Under the pieces are notes generated by a model. That model did no database searches. It worked only from the letters and a program-made list of their open reading frames with translations, and had not been told where the DNA came from. Source: Thalassospira sp. MCCC 1A03138 (lineage in GTDB: Bacteria > Pseudomonadota > Alphaproteobacteria > Rhodospirillales > Thalassospiraceae). From it: 64,000 nt of DNA. The position numbers and the translations under genes are program-made. The DNA lies in assembly GCF_002115785.1 (NCBI RefSeq), contig NZ_JFJY01000006.1, positions 283,114 to 347,113 on the forward strand, given 5' to 3'. Positions 1 to 8,956 of the stretch are shown piece by piece (position 1 is the first letter of the stretch; every line of letters begins with the position of its first letter).

Positions 1-198
1 AACAACCTGACCTGGTTTCTGTTTTTTGCCGTTCTGGCGTTTCCGGTGCTGTGCCTGATGGGCGGCATCCTGCCGTGGATTTTAAAGAACCACCCGAAAT
101 CGCTTTGGCTTTACGGGCTTGGCGTGATCGGGTTTGTCCTGATAACGGTGGCCGTGATCCTGCTTGAAACCCAATGCCAGGGCAGTTTTAGTTGCTAA
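1..198 (+). CDS. C-terminal end of a small membrane protein (partial)
   Basis: Reading frame 1 is open from the first base to a TAA at 196-198 and gives 65 residues. Two strongly hydrophobic stretches are visible, at about residues 4-27 and 40-57, with a short basic loop containing KNHPK between them, so this is the end of an integral membrane protein. The tail holds two cysteines near the C-terminus. The start lies outside the window and the family cannot be named. Its stop overlaps the stop codon of the convergent Hsp70-like gene (195-197). Confidence 0.6.
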   Translation, partial: NNLTWFLFFAVLAFPVLCLMGGILPWILKNHPKSLWLYGLGVIGFVLITVAVILLETQCQGSFSC

Positions 199-1487
199 AC
201 GATCCCCTCATCCGCTGCAATTAGCGCAAGACCATGCGCAACCGACAGGAATGGTTGGCCAATTTCGACCCGTTCCTGGCCAAAGTCGTCTTCAAAAATT
301 TTGCGCACCGCCGGGACATAGGACGTCCCACCCGTCATGAAAACGCGCGAAACTTCGTGGGCCTGTATACCCGCCTGCTCGAGACACAGCTTGGCGGCCT
401 TTTCGATCTCGGCAATATCAGGTGCAATCGCGGCTTCGAAATCGGCACGTGTCAGGCGCTCCTCGATCTCGACCCCGGCATGATTGAATTGCAGGATCGT
501 GCTTTCCTCGCTTGAAAGCTCCGCCTTGGCTTTTGACACCGCCTGATACAGGTGGAAGCCAAGTTCTTCTTCGATGATTGTTACCAGATCTTCGATATCG
601 TCGGGTTGTTCCGCGGTACGGATCAGGCTTCGGATTTCGTTGATCACCTTGGGCTGGCGCATCATCGAAAGATAATGCCAGCGCGAAAACGCGGTGTAAT
701 ACTGGCGCGGCACCGGCAATGCCGCCCCCATGGTGCGATATTCGCTGCCAAAGCCAAGACGCGGCCAGATGGCTTTCTGGATGATGCGGTAATCAAAACT
801 GTCGCCCGCAATGCCAAGACCGGTATGCGACAGCGCCTTGACCCCGCGAATGCCCATACCCGGTGTAAAGCGGATAACCGAAAAGTCACTGGTACCACCG
901 CCAAAGTCGGCGACCAGAACGGTTTCGGGCTTATCAAGCTGCCGACCGTAATAATAGCTTGCCGCCAAGGGTTCGAACACCATTGCCTCGACCTCGAACC
1001 CGGCCTGCTCATAGGCCGCACGCAGGCGCATTTCGGCATAATCGTTATCGGGATTTGTTCCGGCAAACGCGACCGGACGCCCGGAAATAACACGATAGCC
1101 AAGGCCACCAAGGCTGTATTGCGCGTGATGATGTATCTGGGTCAGGAACGTCGCGATCAGATCTTCGATCGTATAGACATTACCAAAAATCTCGGTGCCC
1201 TCGAAATCCTTGGACGCCAGATAGGATTTGATCGACTGGATCAGTCGGCAATCCTGACTTTCCTTCAGATATTCGGCCATGGCAAACGGCCCGGAACAGC
1301 TTTGCAAACTGATCGGCGCACCTGGTGTGGTCAGCTTCTGTTCTTCCCAGAAATACAGGATGGTTCGATAGGTATCAAAACTGTTCTGCCCGACCTCGAA
1401 CGTTGCCGATTGCACATTGCCGTTGCTGTCGGCCACGGCAAGCACCGAATTGGTCGTACCAAAATCAAGGGCGATAATCTCGGACAT
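195..1487 (-). CDS. Hsp70-like ATPase (YegD type)
   Basis: A 430-residue protein with the actin/Hsp70 ATPase fold. It opens with the phosphate-1 motif DFGTTNS, has the phosphate-2 motif VADFGGGTSDFS near residue 195, and ends with the adenosine motif MTGGTSYVPAVRKIF. It stops where DnaK would begin its peptide-binding domain (DnaK has about 640 residues), so it is an ATPase-only relative like E. coli YegD, whose substrate is unknown. I chose the ATG at 1487 because GGAG lies 8 bases upstream; an in-frame upstream extension adds 11 unlikely residues. The gene runs convergent to the partial membrane protein, with overlapping stop codons. Confidence 0.85.
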   Translation of the reverse strand: MSEIIALDFGTTNSVLAVADSNGNVQSATFEVGQNSFDTYRTILYFWEEQKLTTPGAPISLQSCSGPFAMAEYLKESQDCRLIQSIKSYLASKDFEGTEIFGNVYTIEDLIATFLTQIHHHAQYSLGGLGYRVISGRPVAFAGTNPDNDYAEMRLRAAYEQAGFEVEAMVFEPLAASYYYGRQLDKPETVLVADFGGGTSDFSVIRFTPGMGIRGVKALSHTGLGIAGDSFDYRIIQKAIWPRLGFGSEYRTMGAALPVPRQYYTAFSRWHYLSMMRQPKVINEIRSLIRTAEQPDDIEDLVTIIEEELGFHLYQAVSKAKAELSSEESTILQFNHAGVEIEERLTRADFEAAIAPDIAEIEKAAKLCLEQAGIQAHEVSRVFMTGGTSYVPAVRKIFEDDFGQERVEIGQPFLSVAHGLALIAADEGIV

Positions 1488-1569
1488 ATGGTGGCTCCGG
1501 CAAAGGCGTTTCATTTTCAAGGGGGCGGAGGATGTAACCCGGACAGCCTACCCCCGCAAGCGATAAACG

Positions 1570-1595
1570 AAAAAAGGGAGCGCAAAGGCACTCCC
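1570..1595 (-). terminator. Intrinsic terminator after glpX
   Basis: Read leftward, GGGAGTGC and GCGCTCCC form an 8-bp stem (one U-G pair) around a CTTT loop, followed by six T. It sits 26 bases beyond the glpX stop codon. Confidence 0.8.
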
Positions 1596-1621
1596 TTGTT
1601 TTCGCGATCCGCTTTGGCGAA

Positions 1622-2581
1622 TTACTTGTACCAGATTTTCCGGCTGAAATCGTGAACCGCGCGCACATAGCGCACCGTGCCCGACTGCGACCGCATCACG
1701 ATGCTTTCGGTTTCCGCACCATTGGCGAAACGGCGTACACCGCGCAACATCGCCCCATCGGTCACACCGGTTGCCGCAAACATGACATTGCCTTTTGCAA
1801 GTTCGGTCAGCTTGTATTTGCGGGTCAGGTCTTCGATACCCCATTTTTTGGCGCGCGCGATTTCGTCATCATTACGGAAAACAAGACGCCCCTGAAACTG
1901 ACCACCAATGCAACGAAGGGCGGCAGCCGCAAGAACACCTTCGGGCGCACCACCGGTCCCCATGTAAAGATCGATGCCCGACGTTTTCTGCGAGGTCGCG
2001 ATAACACCGGCAACGTCACCATCACCGATCAGCATGATACGCGCACCGGCTTCGCGGGTTTTGGCGATGATTTCCTGATGGCGCGGGCGATCAAGGATGC
2101 AAACCACCAGATCGGAAACGTCGCAGCCCTTTGCCAAGGCAAGGCTTTTCAGGTTTTCGGCCGGGCTGGCATCAAGGTCGACAACATCATCAGGCAAACC
2201 ACCACCAACGGCGATTTTGTCCATATAGGTATCCGGTGCGTTCAGGAACCCGCCCTTTTCCGCCATGGCAACAACGGCCAGCGAGTTCGGGCCACCGGTC
2301 GCACAGATGGTCGTGCCTTCAAGCGGATCAAGCGCGATATCGATTTCCGGGCCTTCGCCCGAACCAACTTCTTCGCCAATAAACAGCATCGGTGCTTCGT
2401 CGCGTTCACCTTCGCCGATCACCACGGTACCGCGAATATCCATGCTGTTGAGGGCATTGCGCATTGCGTCCACGGCGGCCTGATCAGCGGCCTTTTCATC
2501 ACCGCGCCCCATAAGCCCGGAACAGGCAAGTGCTGCGGCTTCGGTAACACGAACGGTTTCAAGCGCGAGATTTCGATCCAT
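1622..2581 (-). CDS. glpX: Class II fructose-1,6-bisphosphatase GlpX
   Basis: A 319-residue protein that hydrolyses fructose 1,6-bisphosphate to fructose 6-phosphate, a gluconeogenic step in the cytoplasm. Visible class II features are GEGERDEAPML near residue 56, the metal-binding DPLEGT near residue 87, and the GDGDVAGVIATS and MGTGGAPEGVLAAAAL segments. Length is normal for the family (about 320-335). The ATG at 2581 has GAGGAT about 8 bases upstream. The next gene upstream on the same strand is hom, 137 bases away with two strong hairpins between; a terminator follows glpX. Confidence 0.95.
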   Translation of the reverse strand: MDRNLALETVRVTEAAALACSGLMGRGDEKAADQAAVDAMRNALNSMDIRGTVVIGEGERDEAPMLFIGEEVGSGEGPEIDIALDPLEGTTICATGGPNSLAVVAMAEKGGFLNAPDTYMDKIAVGGGLPDDVVDLDASPAENLKSLALAKGCDVSDLVVCILDRPRHQEIIAKTREAGARIMLIGDGDVAGVIATSQKTSGIDLYMGTGGAPEGVLAAAALRCIGGQFQGRLVFRNDDEIARAKKWGIEDLTRKYKLTELAKGNVMFAATGVTDGAMLRGVRRFANGAETESIVMRSQSGTVRYVRAVHDFSRKIWYK

Positions 2582-2640
2582 AACTTCATCCTCGTCATTA
2601 ACGCGGGGTCTGGGGGCCCCGTCTTTCTGTTTCCCGGCGT

Positions 2641-2697
2641 GTCCCGTTTGGCTCGGGACTTATAATTACGCCTCGCGGTATTATACCTGCGAGGCGC
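2641..2697. other. Two hairpins between hom and glpX
   Basis: GTCCCG (2641-2646) pairs with CGGGAC (2654-2659). GCCTCGC (2670-2676) pairs with GCGAGGC (2689-2695) around an inner GGTA-TTA-TACC stem. Read rightward the second hairpin is followed after several bases by eight T, but no rightward gene ends here. Read leftward, the direction of hom and glpX, there is no T-run. They may be an RNA-processing or leader structure for glpX rather than a standard terminator. Confidence 0.45.
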
Positions 2698-2718
2698 ATA
2701 TGTCTTTTTTTTGTTTTG

Positions 2719-4023
2719 TTACGAAGTAAATCCTTCGATCCGCATCAGGACCGGCGGCTGCGAATTGCTTTCAAACGCCGAAATGTCGGAAAGCGCCCCG
2801 GACATCGCCGCTTCGCTGGTTTCGTGGGTCACGAACACCACCGGAACAACCCCACCCTCGGTCTCGGCCCGCCCATGCTGGATCATGGAAGCCATCGACA
2901 CACCATGCTTGGCAAGGGTCGCGGTGACCTCGGCCATGACACCCGGGCGATCCCATACCATCAGACGCAGGTAATAAGGCCCGACATGTTTTTCGAGCGA
3001 GGCGCGCACATTCTTTTTCAAACGATCCGCCGGAACACCAAAGACCGGCGCATTGCGCCCGGCCGCAATATCAACAAGGTCGGCCACCACAGCCGATGCG
3101 GTCGGACGTTCGCCCGCCCCACGCCCCTGCAGGACGACCGGCCCGACATAATCGCCTTCAAGCACGACCGCGTTAAACACACCTTCAACTTTTGAAATCT
3201 GGGTGCTGCGGTCAACAAGAACCGGTGAAACACGCTGCTCGATGCCCTCAGACGTCTGTTTGGCAATCGCCAGCAACTTGATGCGATAACCAAGCTCTTC
3301 AGCCAGTTGGATATCAAGGGCGGAAACGCTACGAATGCCTTCAACTGCAATCGCGTCAAAGTCGACCTCGACGCCAAAGGCAAGGCTGGTCAGGATTGCA
3401 AGCTTGTGCGCGGCATCAATGCCATCAACGTCAAAGGTCGGGTCGGCTTCGGCATAGCCAAGTTTTTGCGCCTCGGCCAGAACATCGGCAAAGTCACGCC
3501 CCTGTTCGCGCATGGTGGTCAGGATATAGTTGCACGTCCCGTTCAGAATCCCGGTCACGCGCGAAATGACATTACCCGCCAATCCTTCGCGCAGCGCCTT
3601 GATCACCGGAATACCGCCTGCAACCGCGGCCTCATAGGCGATGGTCACGTTATTTGCATCGGCAATGCGCGCCAGTTCCACCCCATGCAATGCAATTAGC
3701 GCCTTGTTGGCCGTCACGACATGCTTGCCGTTTTCAAGGGCGGCCTTGCAGACGTCATAGGCAATGCCGTCCGAACCGCCAATAGTTTCAACAACCACAT
3801 CGACATTCTTGTCAGTTGCAAGGTCACGGGCATCTTCGTACCAGGTAATGCCTTCGGTCGAAAATCCACGGTCCCGAGTTCGATCGCGCGCCGATACTGC
3901 TGTGACAATCATCGGGGAACCGGAACGGTCCGTCAGATTATCCCTGTGTTCGCTCAGCAGTTTAACGGTTCCGGCACCGACCGTACCAAGGCCTGCCACA
4001 CCGATGTTTACGACGTTTTGCAC
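2719..4023 (-). CDS. hom: Homoserine dehydrogenase
   Basis: A 434-residue NAD(P)-dependent enzyme that reduces aspartate semialdehyde to homoserine for threonine and methionine synthesis. The N-terminal Rossmann motif is GVAGLGTVGAGTV. The catalytic core includes ANKALIALHG, AYEAAVAGGIPVI and GILNGTCNYIL, and LGYAEADPTFDVDGIDAAHK is the family signature. The last 80 or so residues form an ACT regulatory domain (YYLRLMVWDRPGVMAEV), as in the usual monofunctional bacterial enzyme. The start is GTG with AGGAG 7 bases upstream. An aminotransferase lies just upstream on the same strand, separated by a strong hairpin. Confidence 0.95.
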   Translation of the reverse strand: MQNVVNIGVAGLGTVGAGTVKLLSEHRDNLTDRSGSPMIVTAVSARDRTRDRGFSTEGITWYEDARDLATDKNVDVVVETIGGSDGIAYDVCKAALENGKHVVTANKALIALHGVELARIADANNVTIAYEAAVAGGIPVIKALREGLAGNVISRVTGILNGTCNYILTTMREQGRDFADVLAEAQKLGYAEADPTFDVDGIDAAHKLAILTSLAFGVEVDFDAIAVEGIRSVSALDIQLAEELGYRIKLLAIAKQTSEGIEQRVSPVLVDRSTQISKVEGVFNAVVLEGDYVGPVVLQGRGAGERPTASAVVADLVDIAAGRNAPVFGVPADRLKKNVRASLEKHVGPYYLRLMVWDRPGVMAEVTATLAKHGVSMASMIQHGRAETEGGVVPVVFVTHETSEAAMSGALSDISAFESNSQPPVLMRIEGFTS

Positions 4024-4095
4024 GATAACTCCTCATGCCGTGATTGGATTTGCGCATGCGCGACGGAGTCTTTTACAACATCTGATACGCACACA

Positions 4096-4125
4096 AAACT
4101 TCGCCCGGGAAATGTCCCGGGCGAA
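4096..4125 (-). terminator. Strong hairpin after the AlaC-type gene
   Basis: A perfect 11-bp stem (TTCGCCCGGGA at 4100-4110 with TCCCGGGCGAA at 4115-4125) and a 4-base loop. Read leftward it is followed by GTTTTGTGTG, a modest T-rich tail, just after the aminotransferase stop codon. It probably terminates or attenuates transcription into hom. Confidence 0.7.
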
Positions 4126-4147
4126 ACATAGAATGCTTTATCGAATA

Positions 4148-5389
4148 TCAGACGGATTTCTTCAACAGTTCACGTGCAGATTCTGCATCGGGATATTTCT
4201 GGAAGAATGCCTTGATATTACGATTGGCCTGCCGGATGCGATGTTTGTTTTCAACAAGCGCGATACGCACATGGCGATCACCATATTCGCCAAAGCCAAG
4301 TCCCGGTGCCACCGCAACGCCCGCTTCCTGCAAAAGAAGCTTCGAGAAATCAAGCGATCCGAGTTCTTCAAACGCCTTGGGAATCGGGGCCCAGGCAAAC
4401 ATGGTCGCCGCCGGGACCGGAATATGCCATCCGGCACTTTGCATACCTTCGATAAAGATATCGCGACGGTCACGATACAGGTTACGGAATTCTTCGACAC
4501 AATCCTGCGGGCCGTTCAATGCCGCCGTTGCCGCCACCTGAATCGGGGTAAATGCACCGTAATCAAGATATGATTTGATCCGCGTCAGTGCATTGATCAG
4601 CTTTTTGTTGCCGGTGGCAAAACCGATGCGCCATCCCGCCATCGAATAGGTTTTCGACAGGGAATAGAATTCAACGGCAATGTCTTTCGCCCCTTCGACC
4701 TGAAGGATCGAGGGCGGCGGATTGCCATCAAAATAGATTTCCGAATAGGCGATATCCGACAGGATATAGATTTCCTGCGCCCGGCAGAAATCGACAACTT
4801 CCTTATAGAAATCAAGATCAACCACCAGCGATGTCGGGTTGGCCGGGAAGTTCAGGACCACCGCACTCGGTTTCGGGACCGAATGTTTCACAGCCCGATG
4901 CAGTTGCTCCATAAAGCTTTCGGCGTTGAATTCGCCCTGTTCGTCATGACCAATCGGAATGTGGCGTAATGCCGCACCGGCAATGATGAAACCGAACGCA
5001 TGGATCGGATAGGACGGATTGGGCACCAGAATGATGTCACCAGGGCTGGTGATGGCTGCGGCAAGGTTCGCAAGCCCTTCTTTGGAGCCCAGCGTCACAA
5101 CGGTTTCGGTTTCAGGATCAATATCCACCCCGAACCGGCGCCCGTAATAAGCCGCCAACGCCTTGCGCAGACCGGGGATACCGCGCGACATGGAATAACC
5201 ATGCGTGCGCGGGTTCTTGATCGTTTCAACCAGCTTGTCGACAATATGTTGCGGGGTGGCCGGGTCCGGGTTGCCCATGCCAAAGTCGATAATGTCCTCT
5301 CCCGCTCGCCGCGCCGCCGCTTTCATCGCATTTACTTCAGCAAATACGTATGGCGGGAGGCGTTTTATGCGATGGAATTCCTGGGACAT
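4148..5389 (-). CDS. alaC: PLP-dependent aminotransferase, AlaC/aspartate aminotransferase type
   Basis: A 413-residue class I/II fold-type I aminotransferase. Cofactor and substrate features are IDFGMGNPDPATP near the N-terminus, GSKEGLANL, VLNFPANPTS, the SDIAYSEIYFDG segment, and the Schiff-base lysine K246 in SLSKTYSMAGWRIGF. The style matches the AlaC (YfdZ) group, often annotated as alanine transaminase or LL-diaminopimelate aminotransferase; the exact amino donor cannot be read from sequence. Its place upstream of hom suggests a role in aspartate- or pyruvate-family amino acid metabolism. The start at 5389 has AGGAT very close and GAGG 11 bases upstream. Confidence 0.85.
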   Translation of the reverse strand: MSQEFHRIKRLPPYVFAEVNAMKAAARRAGEDIIDFGMGNPDPATPQHIVDKLVETIKNPRTHGYSMSRGIPGLRKALAAYYGRRFGVDIDPETETVVTLGSKEGLANLAAAITSPGDIILVPNPSYPIHAFGFIIAGAALRHIPIGHDEQGEFNAESFMEQLHRAVKHSVPKPSAVVLNFPANPTSLVVDLDFYKEVVDFCRAQEIYILSDIAYSEIYFDGNPPPSILQVEGAKDIAVEFYSLSKTYSMAGWRIGFATGNKKLINALTRIKSYLDYGAFTPIQVAATAALNGPQDCVEEFRNLYRDRRDIFIEGMQSAGWHIPVPAATMFAWAPIPKAFEELGSLDFSKLLLQEAGVAVAPGLGFGEYGDRHVRIALVENKHRIRQANRNIKAFFQKYPDAESARELLKKSV

Positions 5390-5453
5390 TATCCTACATC
5401 CTCGTCATTTCGCCGATTTTCGAATTTCCTGCGAAAACCGGGTCGTCGAATTG

Positions 5454-5494
5454 AAAAAAATTGCGCGCCACACGACAAAATGCGGGTGGCGCGC
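5454..5494 (-). terminator. Terminator after the OmpA-like lipoprotein gene
   Basis: GCGCGCCAC (5463-5471) pairs with GTGGCGCGC (5486-5494). Read leftward the stem is followed by AATTTTTTT. Confidence 0.7.
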
Positions 5495-5526
5495 CGTACA
5501 ATTCGAAGGATGTACCTTTTTTAGGA

Positions 5527-6855
5527 TCAATAATCCATAAAGATTTCAACACGGCGGTTTCCGGCTTCACCGGCAGGAACGCCTTCATAATAGCGCGGGT
5601 CAGCCGATCCGTCGGCCCCGACAAAGATCGCGTCAGGGTTAACACCGAGAGACACAAGCTGCGACACCACCGCCGAAGCGCGCTGTTCCGAAACCTGACG
5701 GTTGATCGCCAGATGTTCTTCAAGGCTCATATTCGCGGTACGCATCGACGCATGGCCGATAATACGAAGGATACCGCCGGTCTGACGCCACGCCTGGGCA
5801 ACCTGGCTCAGGACATTGTTATCCGTTCCCGACAGATTCGACGAACCATGGCCAAACTGGATTTGTGCGACCTGCACACCATTCACACTTGGTCCCAGCG
5901 TATCAACGGAACGCACACCAAGACGCGATGCCAGAACCTCGTTCGCGGTTTCGGCATAGGGCATGGCAGAATCGGACAGATAGGCATTGCCATCGCTACC
6001 AAGCTGGCTTTCATCGACAATCACCGCCCCATTATCGGAATAGGCAGAATAATCAAATGATTGTGCCGGCGGTTCATTGGCAAACACGCCCTGACCTTCT
6101 GCAAGACGCCGATTGTACTGATTCATCACCGGGTCACCGGTTGATGATCCTGACGATCCGGGCGCGACTTGTGAAGACTCGGCTCTTTCCTGTTCAGATT
6201 TCAGAACATCGGGCTTCTCGGGCGCAGGTTGCGGTGTTGGAACGGGTCCAGACGCCGGTGCCTTGGCACTCCATTCATCGGCAATCCTAGAACCGGACTG
6301 CGCCGAAGTCACAGCACTGCCCGTTGCGGCGCTAGCAGTTGCGGCTGCTTTGGTTTCAGCTGCTTTTTGCGGCTCCGCCATGGCGCTACTGCTAACAGAT
6401 GTGGTTGGTGCCGGCGCAATCGTCGGCATATCAACACTTTCGGCACTTTGCTGCGGCTGCGGCTGAAGCGCGTTGACCGGCGGCGTGCTTTGACGACGGC
6501 CCGACTGGGAATATTGCGCATTGGCGCGGTCTGCAGCCAAACCTGCGACAAGCGCATCACGTTCCGCATCACCGGTCACAACCGGCTTGGCCGGCGTATC
6601 GGCCAGACGCGGATAATCTTCGTCTTCACCCGGAATCGGCTGATCCGACTTGGCAGCAGCTTCCTCGTCGCCGTCAAAAGCATCACCAATCGATTTTCCC
6701 CATTCGACCGGATTGATTGCATCGGGGACCGAAGAACAGGCGCCCAGCATCAGCACAACAGCAAGCGCCGATCCGGCATGCAGCAAGGGCCGCAATTTAA
6801 CTTTCGCGGACCCGTGCCCCGACCACCGCCATGTCGTCGATTTCAGAACGCCCAT
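5527..6855 (-). CDS. OmpA-family lipoprotein with long disordered linker
   Basis: A 442-residue envelope protein. The N-terminus has a hydrophobic stretch ending in LMLGACSS, a lipobox, so it is probably lipid-anchored after cleavage before the cysteine. Residues of about 60-300 are rich in Ala, Pro, Gln and Ser and look disordered. The last 110 residues resemble an OmpA/MotB peptidoglycan-binding domain (IQFGHGSSNLSG, IIGHASMRTANMSLEEHLAINRQ, AGNRRVEIFM). It probably tethers the outer membrane to peptidoglycan. The start is uncertain: ATG at 6855 has GGAG 12 bases upstream, and an in-frame TTG at 6873 is the alternative. The signal segment is unusually far in, about 30 residues from the start. 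Confidence 0.8.
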   Translation of the reverse strand: MGVLKSTTWRWSGHGSAKVKLRPLLHAGSALAVVLMLGACSSVPDAINPVEWGKSIGDAFDGDEEAAAKSDQPIPGEDEDYPRLADTPAKPVVTGDAERDALVAGLAADRANAQYSQSGRRQSTPPVNALQPQPQQSAESVDMPTIAPAPTTSVSSSAMAEPQKAAETKAAATASAATGSAVTSAQSGSRIADEWSAKAPASGPVPTPQPAPEKPDVLKSEQERAESSQVAPGSSGSSTGDPVMNQYNRRLAEGQGVFANEPPAQSFDYSAYSDNGAVIVDESQLGSDGNAYLSDSAMPYAETANEVLASRLGVRSVDTLGPSVNGVQVAQIQFGHGSSNLSGTDNNVLSQVAQAWRQTGGILRIIGHASMRTANMSLEEHLAINRQVSEQRASAVVSQLVSLGVNPDAIFVGADGSADPRYYEGVPAGEAGNRRVEIFMDY

Positions 6856-7027
6856 TTGATTTCGCTGCTCCAAACTATGTTATGTGTGACGTTGCCGTTG
6901 AAGATTGCGACAAATCCGTCACCTTATAATTCTTGTATTACCCCTCATCAGCGAGCTAGGCTAAGGCCATGATAAGCTTGGGATCAAGCAGAGTTTCAAC
7001 CCAGCACGCAGTTTGAGAGCATTGGAT

Positions 7028-7081
7028 CATAAAACGGGAAAATGATTGCGATATCGCAAAGATCGGATTTCCCGTTTTATG
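7028..7081. repeat. Nested dyad in the phaC leader
   Basis: A perfect 14-bp inverted repeat, CATAAAACGGGAAA (7028-7041) with TTTCCCGTTTTATG (7068-7081), encloses a perfect palindrome TTGCGATATCGCAA (7046-7059). It lies 39 bases before the phaC start codon. It could be an RNA stem-loop or a protein-binding operator; no T-run follows. Confidence 0.7.
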
Positions 7082-7120
7082 TTCCGATGCACCGGCGGCC
7101 GTATCATAAGGGAATGCGCC

Positions 7121-8923
7121 ATGAACGATCAACAGGCCAAAGAAACCGAAATTCATCTTCCTGATCCCGAAGAGCTGTCATCAGCGATGGCAGAAATAGC
7201 AGAGAGAAGTCAAAGACTTGTGTCCGACTTCCTTGCAAAACAGGCAGAAGACCCGGAAATTTCCGACCCGGACCCGCTTAATATCGGATCGGCATTTGTC
7301 GAACTGACCACCCATATGATGCAAAATCCGACCAAGCTGGTCGAAGCACAAATGGATCTCTGGCAGCAATATTATATGCTCTGGCACAATACAACGATGC
7401 GTATGCTGGGGCAGGAATCGGAACCTGTGGCTTCCCCGCAAAAGGGCGATCGCCGATTCCGCGACGAGGCGTGGGAAAACAACGAACTTTTTGATTTCAT
7501 CAAGCAGTCCTATCTGCTGTCCTCGCAATGGATGCAGAATGTTGTGCATGATGTTGACGGGCTGGATGAAAAAACCGCCCAGAAGGTCGAGTTTTACACC
7601 CGCCAGTTTGCCGATGCGATATCACCGACCAATTTCATGATGACCAACCCGGAAGTCCTGCGCGCCACCATCGAAAGTGGCGGTGAAAACCTTCTTAAGG
7701 GGCTCAGCAACCTTCTGGACGATCTCGAACGTGGCAAGGGCAAGCTTCAGATCAAAATGACAGATCTGGATGCTTTCAAAATCGGTGAAAATGTCGCAAC
7801 CACCGAAGGATCGGTGATCGGCAGAACACCTCTGATGGAACTGCTGCAATACAAACCGGCAACCGACAAGGTCGCGAAACGGCCGCTTATGATCGTGCCG
7901 CCATGGATCAACAAATATTACATCCTTGATCTGCGCCCGGAAAATTCATTCATCAAATGGGCTGTTGATCAGGGCCACACGGTTTTTGTCCTGTCGTGGG
8001 TCAACCCGGACAGCAAACTTGCCGAAGAAAGCTTTGAAGATTACGGGCGTGACGGCGTGCTTGCGGCACTCGACATGATCGAAAAGGCAACCGGCGAAAA
8101 GGAAGTCAACGCTATCGGCTACTGCCTTGGTGGAACGCTTCTGGCGGCCATGCTGGCCTACATGGCCAAGGTTGGCGATGAACGCATCAAATCGGCGACG
8201 TTCTTTACCACCCTGACCGACTTTGAAAAACCCGGCGAGCTTTCGGTCTTTGTCGATGACGAACAGATCGAAAGCCTTGAAAACCGCATGTCGAAGGAAG
8301 GCTATCTTGACGGCCGCGATATGGCGATGTCGTTCAACATGCTGCGTGCCAATGACCTGATCTGGTCATTTGTGGTCAACAACTACATGCTGGGCAAGGA
8401 TCCCTTCCCGTTCGATCTTTTGTACTGGAATTCCGATTCGACCCGGATGCCCAAGGCAATGCATAGCTTCTATCTGCGCAACATGTATAACAAGAACCTG
8501 CTGCGTGAACCGGGTGGCATTACGATTCTTGGCGAAAAGATCGACCTTCGCGACATCAAAATCCCGGTCTATTTTCTCTCCACCCGCGAAGACCATATTG
8601 CGCCATGGAAAGCAACTTATGCCGGCACGCAATTGATGTCAGGCCAGGTGAAATTCGTGCTATCAGCATCTGGCCATATTGCCGGTGTGGTAAATCCACC
8701 TGCCGCCAACAAATATTGCCACTGGACCTATAACCGCAACCCCGCCGAACCCGAGGACTGGCTCGCCAAGGCGGTCCAGCATGAAGGATCATGGTGGACC
8801 GATTGGCAAAACTGGATCAGCCGCCGTTCCGGCGGGAAGGTTGACGCCCGCGAACCGGGTGATGGCAAGCTTAAGGTGCTTGGCCCCGCCCCCGGAGAAT
8901 ATGTAAAAGTGCAACTTTCCTGA
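7121..8923 (+). CDS. phaC: Class I polyhydroxyalkanoate synthase PhaC
   Basis: A 600-residue enzyme that polymerises 3-hydroxyacyl-CoA into polyhydroxyalkanoate at the surface of storage granules. The N-terminal third is the poorly conserved PhaC N-domain (NFMMTNPEVLRATIESGGEN). The C-terminal alpha/beta-hydrolase domain carries the lipase-like box GYCLGGT with catalytic C335, then D491 (REDHIAPW) and H519 (SGHIAGV); spacing matches other class I synthases. Length is typical. ATG 7121 is preceded by AAGGGA at 8 bases; the frame stays open further upstream without a good start. No phaA, phaB, phasin or phaR is adjacent, so the gene stands alone. The dyad before it is a candidate control site. 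Confidence 0.95.
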   Translation: MNDQQAKETEIHLPDPEELSSAMAEIAERSQRLVSDFLAKQAEDPEISDPDPLNIGSAFVELTTHMMQNPTKLVEAQMDLWQQYYMLWHNTTMRMLGQESEPVASPQKGDRRFRDEAWENNELFDFIKQSYLLSSQWMQNVVHDVDGLDEKTAQKVEFYTRQFADAISPTNFMMTNPEVLRATIESGGENLLKGLSNLLDDLERGKGKLQIKMTDLDAFKIGENVATTEGSVIGRTPLMELLQYKPATDKVAKRPLMIVPPWINKYYILDLRPENSFIKWAVDQGHTVFVLSWVNPDSKLAEESFEDYGRDGVLAALDMIEKATGEKEVNAIGYCLGGTLLAAMLAYMAKVGDERIKSATFFTTLTDFEKPGELSVFVDDEQIESLENRMSKEGYLDGRDMAMSFNMLRANDLIWSFVVNNYMLGKDPFPFDLLYWNSDSTRMPKAMHSFYLRNMYNKNLLREPGGITILGEKIDLRDIKIPVYFLSTREDHIAPWKATYAGTQLMSGQVKFVLSASGHIAGVVNPPAANKYCHWTYNRNPAEPEDWLAKAVQHEGSWWTDWQNWISRRSGGKVDAREPGDGKLKVLGPAPGEYVKVQLS

Positions 8924-8956
8924 TATTGCAAAGCGCCGCGCGCCCGCAAACAGCGC

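Noticed and set aside
552..1655. A 367-residue open frame on the plus strand
   Set aside because: It is antisense to the Hsp70-like gene, lacks any family motif and has no ribosome site. The opposite frame has clear ATPase motifs.
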